Shown here: positions 1-11,700 of the stretch, piece by piece | Position numbering within the stretch: the first letter of the stretch is position 1 | Layout: the number at the start of each line of letters is the position of its first letter | Assembly: GCA_905182995.1 (NCBI GenBank) | Contig: CAJJDP010000070.1 | Coordinates: 1 to 58,966 of the forward strand | Source: Paramecium octaurelia | Taxonomy: Eukaryota > Ciliophora > Oligohymenophorea > Peniculida > Parameciidae | Reading direction: 5' to 3' | DNA: 58,966 bases | Notes under the pieces: generated by a model | What the model was told of the DNA's origin: nothing | Databases searched by the model: none | What the model saw: the letters and a program-made list of their open reading frames with translations, nothing else | Made by a program: the position numbers and the translations under genes

Positions 1-1620
1 ATGACAGGTTGATTCTATTATTATACCTTTCGCAAAAATTTTGTGAAAGGCAAATGAAAATCATTTTTCTAAAATTTTGAACTCTAACATTTTGTTTTTT
101 TTTGCTAATCAATTAACGTCAGTTTGTTTTTGATTCACTTAAACTAAAGACAAATGTCCAATCAAATTGATGTGAGTTGAAAATACGATGATACACAATT
201 TAGTCAATTTTGATATAATTTGAACAGTTGTTAATGTTTAAATAAACTTTATATTGAAATTATTCTATAGAATGAAAAATAATCGGGTCACATTTTATAT
301 GGTATTTATGCTTAAAATAGTATATGACAAAAAGATTTACTGTTAAGATTTTTGGATTTATTGATAAACAAATTATAAATTTCAACTGTTTAAAATTAGG
401 ATACTAATAATTTTGGTTAAAGCATAAATTGTTGCACACAAGATTTTTGAATCCTAACTGAGCAGAGTAAGTTAATAAAAATTGTTTGATATGCTTATAT
501 CTATATGATATATATTGTAACAAAACATTCATAGTTAATTTTGAGAAAATCTGCACTGCTTGAGATGCATTTATATTCGAAATTATGTATGACTAACTAA
601 CTTCATTAACATAGTAAAAATCTTTACATGTTGATCTCAAAATTCGGAGAATTAATAAATTATCCGCATAATTTTGTATCCGAGTTTATTGTCATAAAAA
701 TTGGAGGAAGGTTGAATCATCAAAGAAAGGTATGTATTAGCCTAATTATATATATATATATATATATAAATTATGGCATCCAAAGTTAGTTGGCTCAATA
801 GCGTATAACTTTCTAGTTATTCAACTTTATTTTTTGATTATTCCTAAGCTTGTAAATGTAATCAATTAAACTGTTAGAGCATATTTTATTCATTAATTAT
901 AAATATATCTGAAAAAAAATTCAGGATGATAATTGGCTAGACAGGAAAGAGTGTATGCATCAATAAGAGGAAGTCAAATTCTTAATATCCACATGTTGTT
1001 AACACTATCCCAAATATAAATCTCAATCTTGCGATAATTTCTATTTGACTTAGATTTCACTGAAACAATAAATTTAAAACTGTATTGTTTTATGTTTGGA
1101 TTAATTATCGAATCACTTCATTTAGTAGTTTTTCCATTCAAAGCAATATAAAAGCGCACAATAAACTTCAAGGTTTAGCTCAAACTTTAAAATACTATAG
1201 TTAATGTTCTTTGAAAACTATTACATTATAAGCAAAGATATTGATACTTTTTAATTACATCCAAGTTTCCTTACTAAACCATAAATGTTTAAGTGGATCC
1301 TTTTAATGATTGATGATAAGAATTCAGAATTGAGAAAAGGATATTCTCTTACAATCCAAAATTTTTATAAGCAGATGAATCTTAGCTGCATTTTTATAGA
1401 AATAAATTAAAGAATAATCAAGCAATAATCATTTTTACAATTTTATCAGGATTACACTGATCCAATAATGAGTCTATATAAGCATCTTTAGCTATTTTCG
1501 TACCTGCAACCATCCAGAATAGATACACTTTGGAAGCTGATGAGAAATCTATATGACTACTAAACTATTTATTACAAAAAAAAATAAACTGCTTTAATCT
1601 GCCTGAAGTAATATTTACTC
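1..1620. other. AT-rich stretch without a recognisable gene
   Basis: I see no repeated protein motif, no splice-consistent reading frame and no similarity to the other genes of the window here. Short open stretches exist in several frames on both strands, as expected when TGA is the only stop. The only distinct element is a short TA dinucleotide run near 750. The left edge is not telomeric, so the chromosome continues beyond the window. Confidence 0.6.
747..768. repeat. (TA)11 microsatellite
   Basis: Eleven uninterrupted TA dinucleotides lie in AT-rich non-coding sequence. No gene is recognisable on either side, so this is probably neutral simple sequence. Confidence 0.9.
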
Positions 1621-3741
1621 TAATTAAAAATGTACTTTATAGCCCTACAAAACTTAAGTCTTGCATCATATATGACAAAACATTGCTTAGAAATATCATT
1701 GAAATGTTATAAAATTTGTTTAACTTTCATAAATCTAGGATGGGATAAAATTTTTATCTTTTAGCTTTACAAAAAATAATGATTTGCTATTTAAAAAGTT
1801 TAGAAACCATCTTTTAGTACCTTGGATCAAATTGTGGAAAAATAAAATCTTTAAACTATTTAACACTAATATTTCTATAACTTATAAAATTGAGTTAGAA
1901 CCTTATGATAAGGCAAGTTAAATATTGAAAAAGTACCGCTATTATTCTACCATTATTGTTAGGGATCAGAATGATGTTGCAAATGGATTTTAAAAGATTA
2001 CCACCTTTCATAGGGATAGTAAATTTGGAATTCCTAAAGAACTCAAGAACAATAAAAGTTTCAATAATTACTAAACAAATATTTTTTTGATTAGAAGAAT
2101 GCAATGTCAACTATAAGTTCATAATAATGGAATATGGTATTCTTTTTGGAGCTTTAAATCAAATTATTTATTAATTCTTTCTTCTTGTGGCATTTTAGCT
2201 GTGATGAGAGGATTATTTATTAAATTTGCCAAATTATAATGAACAAGGTAAACTAAATAAAGAATAAAAAGGAATTGATTATTCATGTGTTAATAATCCA
2301 TTTTTAATAATAATTATGCTGAAATATTATTTTTTAAAATATACTCTCCTATAATTAAATCAAGAAAAATGAACACAAAGCATTATATATTCTTTTGGGT
2401 TCGCATGAGTGATGAATAATCTGTAGCATAGGAAAACTTAGGTAAGACAGTATATATCACTACATTTCTATTCTAATCAATTTTTTCAAACTTTTCTATT
2501 TAAATAGACAAACTTGAATAATTAGATTAAATTACGAATTATTTAAATACCCAACTTAGAATTAGTACAAATGAGCAAAAGTTTCTCAATTTCAATTTTC
2601 TTCTTTAATCTTTTTATGACTTTCAAAGAATTATAAATTAATTCATCATCTTTTTAAATTACAATTTTATTCATATGCATAGTTGGCTACTGAATGTAAG
2701 GGAAAATTGAAGATTATTAATTGTAATGTATATAAATAATTTTTTTTTGCTTAGCATTCATATCGGAGTTACCAAACAGCAAATTCTTTAATAAATATAA
2801 TTTAGGTGTATATTATAAATTCCATAAATCATTGTTTTTTGTTAACTACTTAAAACAGAGTTTTCATTTCTAACATTAAATTTAGCATCAGAAATGCTAT
2901 TATCAAACCACATTATTCATAAATTATTGATTTAATGGAGGAATAAAAATTCTTTTTATTAATTAATAAAATAATAGAAATGGGAATTACTTGTTCGAAT
3001 AAATAGCGTGTGATAAAGGAAATAGATAAGATAGATAGGTGTATCATGTTATTTAAATATAAGCAATATTGAGCCACTAAAATGCTAAAACATCCAATAA
3101 GATACAAATTAAGAAGAATATGAGTGTAAATTTTGGAACAGGAAAAAAAATTAATGGCAACGAAAAATTATATAAATCGAATTTACAAAAGTTGATGATG
3201 TTATTGAAGTTAAGTATCTTTTAGATGGATAAATTATAAGAAGGTAAATATTTTTCTACAAAAAATACATAGAGAAGAATAAAAAGATATTAGTGTGAAG
3301 CCTCAAGTCTTAATTAATTTAGAACAAATCTATTATCTTGAATGGCTTGGAAAATATTAAGAGAATTTTAAGAAGATGGGAAAATGGACAGCTATTTGGA
3401 AGGGAGAAAAAATTACAGAAGTGGGTGGGTATTACTCTAATGAGGGAAAAAAGAATGGTATTTGGAATGACATCATAAAAAATTATGGAGAGTAAAATAA
3501 TTTATATTTTGAATTAATAGACTGAGTCCTGTTTTTGAAATCGGAGAATACAAAGATAATTAAAAAATAGGATAATGGATATATGTTTTTGAGGGGATGA
3601 ATATGTAAATTTTTCTTAAATTTTACAGCGGTGGTGGAAATTACAGCTAGTACAGTAAAAAGGAAGGAAAATGGATTGATTTGAGTGATTATTTTTGCAA
3701 GTATTTTTGGATTAATTATTAGTTAGTGTAAGGTAACATAT
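1621..3741. repeat. Copy A of a 2.1 kb segment repeated three times
   Basis: This segment recurs from 3743 (copy B), and its last part recurs a third time from 5985 (copy C). The corresponding offsets at the MORN-like gene are 2086 (A to B) and 3509 (A to C). Copies A and B differ by scattered substitutions and several indels in their first kilobase, then look identical. Copy A ends exactly at a single N at 3742. Repetition that starts and stops at an isolated N is what unmerged overlapping contigs look like. A true tandem duplication is less likely. Confidence 0.85.
2980..3741 (+). pseudogene. MORN-like repeat gene, 5' part (copy A, cut by an N)
   Basis: This is the same sequence as the 5' part of the gene at 6489-8710, shifted by 3509. 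It carries the N-terminal non-repeat region, the micro-introns of that region and the first glycine-rich repeat with its GGG motif. It stops at the N at 3742, just after the intron that interrupts the second repeat. I infer that it is a contig-end duplicate of the complete gene and not an independent truncated locus, because the sequence is the same and the break coincides with an assembly N. The start is as uncertain as in the complete copy. Confidence 0.55.
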
Positions 3742-3742
3742 N
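3742..3742. other. Single N: contig join between copies A and B
   Basis: One ambiguous base separates copy A from copy B. The sequence after the N restarts with the sequence first seen at 1621, so the join places two overlapping pieces end to end. Confidence 0.85.
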
Positions 3743-5983
3743 TAATTAAAAATGTACTTTATAGCCCTACAAAACTTAAGTCTTGCATCATATATGACAA
3801 AACATTGCTTAGAAATATCATTGAAATGTTATAAAATTTGTTTAACTTTCATAAATCTAGGATGGGATAAAATTTTTATCTTTTAGCTTTACAAAAAATA
3901 ATGATTTGCTATTTAAAAAGTTTAGAAACCATCTTTTAATACCTTGGATCAAATTGTGAAAAAATAAAATCTTTAAACTATTTAACACTAATAATTCTAT
4001 AACTTATAAAATTGAGTTAGAACCTTATGATAAGGAAAGTTAAATATTGAAAAAGTACCGCTATTATTGTACCCAAATGAATTTTAAAAGATTACCACCA
4101 TCCATAGGATAGTAAATTTGGAATTCCTAAAGAACTCAGGAACAAGAAAAGTTTCAATCTAAACAAAATATTTTTTCGACTACAAGGATGCAATGTCAAC
4201 TATAAGTTCATAATAATGGAATATCGTATTCTTTTTGGAGTTTTAAATCAAATTATTTTTTAATTCTTTCTTCTTGTGGCATTTTAGCTGTGATGAGAGG
4301 ATTATTATTAAATTTGCCAAATTATAATGAACAAGGTTAACTAAACAAAGAATAAAAAGGAATTGATTATTCTTTGTGTTAATAATCCATTTTTAAAAAT
4401 AATTATGCTGAAATATTATTTTTTAAAATATACTCTCCTATAATTAAATCAAGAAAAATGAACACAAAAGCATTATATAATCTTTGGGTTCGCATTAGTG
4501 ATGAATAATCTGTAGCATAGGAAAACTTAGGAAGACAGTATATATCACTGCATTTCTATTCTATCAATTTTTTCAAACTTTTCTATTTAAATAGACAAAC
4601 TTGAATAATTAGATTAAATTACGAATTATTTAAAAACCAAAATAGAATTAGTACAAATGAGCAAAAGTTTCTCAATTTCACTTTTCTTCTTTAATCTTTT
4701 TGTGACTTTCAAAGAATTATAAATTAATTCATCATCTTTTTAAATTACAATTTTATTCATATGCATAGTTGGCTACTGAATGTAAGGGAAAATTGAAGAT
4801 TATTAATTGTAATGTATATAAATAATTTTTTTTTGCTTAGCATTCATATCGGAGTTACCAAACAGCAAATTCTTTAATAAATATAATTTAGGTGTATATT
4901 ATAAATTCCATAAATCATTGTTTTTTGTTAACTACTTAAAACAGAGTTTTCATTTCTAACATTAAATTTAGCATCAGAAATGCTATTATCAAACCACATT
5001 ATTCATAAATTATTGATTTAATGGAGGAATAAAAATTCTTTTTATTAATTAATAAAATAATAGAAATGGGAATTACTTGTTCGAATAAATAGCGTGTGAT
5101 AAAGGAAATAGATAAGATAGATAGGTGTATCATGTTATTTAAATATAAGCAATATTGAGCCACTAAAATGCTAAAACATCCAATAAGATACAAATTAAGA
5201 AGAATATGAGTGTAAATTTTGGAACAGGAAAAAAAATTAATGGCAACGAAAAATTATATAAATCGAATTTACAAAAGTTGATGATGTTATTGAAGTTAAG
5301 TATCTTTTAGATGGATAAATTATAAGAAGGTAAATATTTTTCTACAAAAAATACATAGAGAAGAATAAAAAGATATTAGTGTGAAGCCTCAAGTCTTAAT
5401 TAATTTAGAACAAATCTATTATCTTGAATGGCTTGGAAAATATTAAGAGAATTTTAAGAAGATGGGAAAATGGACAGCTATTTGGAAGGGAGAAAAAATT
5501 ACAGAAGTGGGTGGGTATTACTCTAATGAGGGAAAAAAGAATGGTATTTGGAATGACATCATAAAAAATTATGGAGAGTAAAATAATTTATATTTTGAAT
5601 TAATAGACTGAGTCCTGTTTTTGAAATCGGAGAATACAAAGATAATTAAAAAATAGGATAATGGATATATGTTTTTGAGGGGATGAATATGTAAATTTTT
5701 CTTAAATTTTACAGCGGTGGTGGAAATTACAGCTAGTACAGTAAAAAGGAAGGAAAATGGATTGATTTGAGTGATTATTTTTGCAAGTATTTTTGGATTA
5801 ATTATTAGTTAGTGTAAGGTAACATATAATGGAGAATATAAAAATGGTAAAAAAGTTGGTAGATGGGATATTTATTACGACAACAACGATGGTGAACTTT
5901 ATTAATTGATGTATTATTACATTAATAAATAAAAAACAATTCAAGTGGTGGAGGATTTTATGAAGATTAAATAGAAGGAGATT
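3743..5983. repeat. Copy B of the repeated segment
   Basis: It matches copy A from 1621 onward and extends 156 bases further into the gene before the N at 5984. Its first kilobase differs from copy A by indels. For example, a stretch of roughly 27-30 bases near 1948-1977 of copy A is missing around 4070. Copy C agrees with copy A and not B where all three overlap, around 2535-2560, 4625-4650 and 6045-6070. Copy B therefore probably represents a second haplotype or a second locus. Confidence 0.8.
5066..5983 (+). pseudogene. MORN-like repeat gene, 5' part (copy B, cut by an N)
   Basis: Same gene as 6489-8710, shifted by 1423. It extends through the second repeat and the intron after it, into the first codons of the third repeat. 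It is then interrupted by the N at 5984. Within the coding part I see no difference from the complete copy. As for copy A, I read this as a duplicated contig end or second haplotype, not as a separate functional gene. Confidence 0.55.
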
Positions 5984-5984
5984 N
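5984..5984. other. Single N: contig join between copies B and C
   Basis: After this N the sequence restarts at the point corresponding to 4562 in copy B. About 1.42 kb is therefore repeated across the join. Confidence 0.85.
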
Positions 5985-7406
5985 ATCAATTTTTTCAAAC
6001 TTTTCTATTTAAATAGACAAACTTGAATAATTAGATTAAATTACGAATTATTTAAATACCCAACTTAGAATTAGTACAAATGAGCAAAAGTTTCTCAATT
6101 TCAATTTTCTTCTTTAATCTTTTTATGACTTTCAAAGAATTATAAATTAATTCATCATCTTTTTAAATTACAATTTTATTCATATGCATAGTTGGCTACT
6201 GAATGTAAGGGAAAATTGAAGATTATTAATTGTAATGTATATAAATAATTTTTTTTTGCTTAGCATTCATATCGGAGTTACCAAACAGCAAATTCTTTAA
6301 TAAATATAATTTAGGTGTATATTATAAATTCCATAAATCATTGTTTTTTGTTAACTACTTAAAACAGAGTTTTCATTTCTAACATTAAATTTAGCATCAG
6401 AAATGCTATTATCAAACCACATTATTCATAAATTATTGATTTAATGGAGGAATAAAAATTCTTTTTATTAATTAATAAAATAATAGAAATGGGAATTACT
6501 TGTTCGAATAAATAGCGTGTGATAAAGGAAATAGATAAGATAGATAGGTGTATCATGTTATTTAAATATAAGCAATATTGAGCCACTAAAATGCTAAAAC
6601 ATCCAATAAGATACAAATTAAGAAGAATATGAGTGTAAATTTTGGAACAGGAAAAAAAATTAATGGCAACGAAAAATTATATAAATCGAATTTACAAAAG
6701 TTGATGATGTTATTGAAGTTAAGTATCTTTTAGATGGATAAATTATAAGAAGGTAAATATTTTTCTACAAAAAATACATAGAGAAGAATAAAAAGATATT
6801 AGTGTGAAGCCTCAAGTCTTAATTAATTTAGAACAAATCTATTATCTTGAATGGCTTGGAAAATATTAAGAGAATTTTAAGAAGATGGGAAAATGGACAG
6901 CTATTTGGAAGGGAGAAAAAATTACAGAAGTGGGTGGGTATTACTCTAATGAGGGAAAAAAGAATGGTATTTGGAATGACATCATAAAAAATTATGGAGA
7001 GTAAAATAATTTATATTTTGAATTAATAGACTGAGTCCTGTTTTTGAAATCGGAGAATACAAAGATAATTAAAAAATAGGATAATGGATATATGTTTTTG
7101 AGGGGATGAATATGTAAATTTTTCTTAAATTTTACAGCGGTGGTGGAAATTACAGCTAGTACAGTAAAAAGGAAGGAAAATGGATTGATTTGAGTGATTA
7201 TTTTTGCAAGTATTTTTGGATTAATTATTAGTTAGTGTAAGGTAACATATAATGGAGAATATAAAAATGGTAAAAAAGTTGGTAGATGGGATATTTATTA
7301 CGACAACAACGATGGTGAACTTTATTAATTGATGTATTATTACATTAATAAATAAAAAACAATTCAAGTGGTGGAGGATTTTATGAAGATTAAATAGAAG
7401 GAGATT
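5985..7406. repeat. Copy C: part of the complete gene that repeats copies A and B
   Basis: Bases 5985-7406 repeat 4562-5983 with offset 1423. From 7407 on the sequence is unique and carries the rest of the MORN-like gene. Copy C supplies the only complete version of the locus. Confidence 0.85.
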
Positions 7407-8710
7407 CAATTAAAGTTGGGAAATGGATTGACATTAGTGATGAGTTTTAGGATAATTAGTAAATTACTTTGAGTGGTGAATACAAAGAAGGTAAAAAATT
7501 TGGCAAATGGGAAATTTGGTGGAGAAGTAGAAATTTAAACGAGAAATATTAACTTGATGATGACTGTTAGTAATCTAAATTATAGTAATTTTTTTAGATT
7601 TTAAAGAAATTCCAATAAAGAATGGGAAGACTAATAAATGTAAATATAACTCAAAATTCTTAGCGGTGGAGGATCATATGATTCAGAAGGGTATGGGATT
7701 AAGATTGGCAGATGGACTTAATTGAGTGATGGATTTTCTTAAGAATATTAAGTAATATATAGTGGTGAATATCACAACGGCAAAAAGGTTGGGAGATGGG
7801 ATATTTTGGCTAAAAAATTTGACACAATTTAGACCAAGCCATTTAAATAAATGTAAATTATCCTATTAAATTTAAAAAAATCATTTTTAGTGGCGGTGGA
7901 TCATATGTTGAAGGAGACGAAGAGTTTAAAATTGGGGAATGGATTGAACTTGATGATGATACTGATAAACACCTGGATTTATTTTGGAAAGGTGAATATA
8001 AGAATGATAAAAAAGTTGGTCGATGGGCTTTTGGATGGACTTATAATGATGAATTTATTGAGCTGTAAATTATTTAATATATAACAAACTTAGTGAGGGT
8101 GGATCATATCATGAAGGAGGTGAAGGCATTAAGGTTGGGCGATGGAAGGAGAGATATAGATGGCCTGAAATACTGAGTTCTTAAAGTTAGGATGGTGAAT
8201 ATAAAAATGGCAAAAAGGTTGGTAGATGGAATATTGTGTATCCCTCAAAATAAAAGAGTGTATCTTCTCAGATGTAAATTATTTTATTAAACATAATAAA
8301 TAACATTCATAGTGGGGGCGGATTGTATCATGAAGATGGTAATGGAATTAAGATTGGGAAGTGGATTGACTAAACTGAAGATATTTTTTTGTAATCGCCA
8401 TCAATCCTTTATGAAGGTGAATATTCAAATGGCAGAAAAATTGGGGAATGGGGCATTTTCTATTTGGATGATGCTAACAAAATGCAAAGGATGTATAATT
8501 AAAAATAAGAATTTTAGTGGTGGTGGATCATATGATTAACAAGGTAAGGGTTTAAAGATTGGAAGTTGGATAGAGATTAATGATGAATGGAATTAAAGGA
8601 AGTAAATCACTCAGATAGGTGAATATCAAAACGGGAGAAAAGTTGGTCAATGGATAGAGATGAATTTAAAGAAGAATTAAAGCCATAATATAGCAAATTA
8701 TGATAATTGA
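6489..8710 (+). CDS. MORN-like repeat protein, about 624 residues, 11 or more micro-introns
   Basis: Eight glycine-rich units of about 50-75 residues share a two-part pattern: GGG(S/F)Y, then KIGKWIELSD-like, then GEYKNGKKVGRWDI-like. This resembles MORN-2 type repeats, so a protein- or membrane-binding scaffold is plausible, but no enzymatic motif is visible. Introns, all supported by frame: 6753-6781, 7001-7029, 7114-7137, 7210-7231, 7334-7368, 7570-7597, 7640-7663, 7853-7890, 8065-8093, 8274-8312, 8493-8517. The stop is TGA at 8708. Most introns are phase 2 and split the codon just before GGG. The N terminus aligns with the gene at 32965-35749. The start is uncertain. ATG 6489 would give MGITCSN, a myristoylation/palmitoylation-like end, but needs an odd GTG...AAG intron at 6548-6572. 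ATG 6591 is out of frame with the rest. The 35-nt intron at 7334 ends in AAG, not TAG. Confidence 0.75.
7114..8517 (+). other. Exon-intron repeat modules of the + strand MORN-like gene
   Basis: Introns at 7114, 7334, 7640, 7853, 8065, 8274 and 8493 all interrupt the same position: after the second base of the codon preceding the GGG motif. The units between them are multiples of three after splicing. Two extra introns (7210-7231 and 7570-7597) lie inside units. Without them the frame breaks, which supports them. Intron lengths range from 22 to 39 nt, slightly longer at the top than I know for Paramecium tetraurelia. Confidence 0.75.
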
Positions 8711-11700
8711 AAAATATTTACAAATAGAACAAAACATCAATAAGAATTGTATTTGTTGTTAATTTAGCATTTTAATTGCAATCTTGAAATTGTCTCTAAT
8801 ATTTTTAAGAATTTTATTTTAATACTTCAGTACAAATTAATTCATTTATGATATTTGTTGCTTTTTTTTTATTGATCGTTGTAACTAAACTGGGTAAGTC
8901 TGATAGGTATTCTCAAGTATTGCAAATGCTTTTTAAAAATTTGTTTTGAGACCAGATTTCAATTATTATAGGATTTATTTTGTATTATTATGATATTTTT
9001 TGAACAGTAAATTTTCAACATTATTTTATAGAATTAGGATTTTTCTAAGTTATAATCACAGAATATTATGGCATAAGAAAGAGATTGAGGACCAAATTTT
9101 TTGAAAATTGTAATAGAATTATTTTTGTATATCTTAATGAAAAACAAGCGGAGTTATGATTCAATGAACAATTTCTCTAAAATATCTAATCAATCACTAT
9201 AGCAAGAAATGGTAATTAAATGTTTGAAAATTAAATATAACCTAAATGATTGTTAATGAAATTTATTTTCTAAACCTTATTTTCGTATAATATTTAAAAT
9301 ACTAATTTGATATGAATATTATTTATACTATGGGCTCAGAAATCAGCATTGACTAAGTTCAACAATAGAAATATAAAGTTATTTTAAAAAATTCAAGTTG
9401 CAATCAAAGATATGAAGAAATTATCATATAAAATAATTTATATTTAAAATTTAATTATTTAATAAATATCCAAGTTGAATAATTATTCTCATTAAATTTT
9501 TCCATTTTCATCTTCCTCGCTTATCCCCTTAATTTCTCCCTTTCAAGGAAATAATATTTTCTATTTGGCTTTCTTCATGTACTGGCAGATTTTCATAAAT
9601 TCATCTCTAGTATTTATGCATTTCTCTTATATTTAAATTCTTTTATATAACACATTGGTTACTCAATAAGTGACTGTTGAAAGTGAAGGTATTGAGGCTC
9701 TGATGCTGTTATATCCTTTTTCAACCTACTCTATGGGACTTCTATGAATATATCCTTTCTTCAGTATCTGATGATGCAAAAGTGCTTATGAAATTGCGGA
9801 CAAGGTTTATTAGGAAGCTATTGTTTCTTTTATGGTTTGTAAATATCTGCCATAATTTACTTTTGATGAACATATTCAATTAAGATCATAATTAATGATT
9901 ATGTAACCTTTGCCAACATTTCGTAGCTTTTAAATTCCTTGATTTCATCAATATAAATCACTTTAACACTCGATTTAAATAATTAGACTTTATTTTATGA
10001 AATTTCAATCTATTATCTATTGTCACAATTTTTGATATCTAAAATTTACTCGACTTGTTAAACGATATTTAAATAAATATTGCAAGATTAATACATTATT
10101 CGAACTAATGAAGTTAAACCAAGTTGTTATTTATTTCAACTTCACTTTTGAATATCTAAATATTGTTGTGCTATTATATAAATATTATCAGATATCTAAT
10201 ACTACATATTTAGAAACCAATTTAGTATATCAGGAAGCAAACTAAATTTATCATGCTTATTCTTTATAAGCGCTGTGCTTCATTTTTTGACATTGAAGAT
10301 ATCCAGCTAATTACTAAAGAGGGATACTATTTTCTAATTTACTTGTTAAGCATAGTAGAAGATAAAAACCACCTAATTTTGCTTTTCCTACATTATTACT
10401 CAAAGAAAGGTTTAATTCTTTTCAACTAAATATCACTTTTAATTTCAGATTTCATTTTTATCTTATATTCTCAAAGTTAATTTAATTTTGTTATGCAACT
10501 TTTCCCTTAAGTTATTGCAATAATGATAAATCAATACTACCTAAGAAAGCGGTTTTATGTTAATTAAAAATAAGGAATTTGCTATTGTTATTCTAAGTCT
10601 TTAATAGATAAACAAAGTTGAAATTCAACATGCAACCAATCAAATTTGATAATTAAATTTAATTGAGACTATGCTTTTTTAATTCAAATTAATTTTCGTT
10701 TGCTTCAATTAATATTTTAATTCTCCTTATAGAAATAGTAAAATTTTTCTACTTACATTGATTTAATTATTTTCAAAAGACTTTAAATTCATTTATTATA
10801 GGCTACAGAATAAATTGATTCCATATCATGATCTCAAACTTGGAGGAAATTATTTACCTGCAATATGATCAGATGAAATAACATAAGATTCAATCCCAAC
10901 AGATTATTTATATTCTGTATCAAGAAATAGTGCTTTAACATACATGCTAAATAGGTGATGTTTGAATAAGCATCCAGACCAATATCAAAAGAGATTATTT
11001 TGACTATTTTGGAATTTAAGTGGTAGGTTTAGAAATTTCGCAAATATAATTTCAAAGTAATAGATACGGATAACAATATTACAAACAAAAACACAAAGAA
11101 GTTGTATTTAGTTATATTGCATCTTGGCACGCTTTCAATTATGCTTTATTAATCAGATATACCACCATCATACTAAAAATATTGGGTGCAATTACAATAC
11201 AACAATTTTAAATTATATTGCCTGTGAATTACAAATTCTGTAATCTCATTACTATTAAAAGAGAACGATCACACTATGTAAATGTTTTTATTTTTTATTT
11301 TTTGCATGAGGTAAATTTTTTAATTCATCTTTTTACTTAAATGAGTGTTTTGCTTAACTTACTTGTCAATATTACTTTTACACTTTACTCTGTTTTATTA
11401 GAAATTTACGTAGACTTTATACTTCCACCTGAGCTAAGCATTTCAATGTCAATATTATTATAAACTTTACAAGGAATGTGCATTCTGCCCTGAACTATTA
11501 AATTGTTCCAATCAACGTTGTTGAAGCTTAACCGAAATCCTCTACATTCATGCAGCCAATGTTGTTATGAGATTTAGTATATTCCTAAACACATCAAGCA
11601 AATCTATGTTTATTTTTAGGAATCTTATATATAAGGAAAAGTCCTACAATTAGTACATAAAGAAATGGTAGCTTTATTTCAATCTGCATTAAAAAAACGC

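Noticed and set aside
2913..3107. Identical short standard-code frames repeated at 2913, 4999 and 6422 on the - strand
   Set aside because: They are the same antisense sequence in the three duplicated copies, overlap the 5' end of the + strand MORN-like gene, and have no motif.
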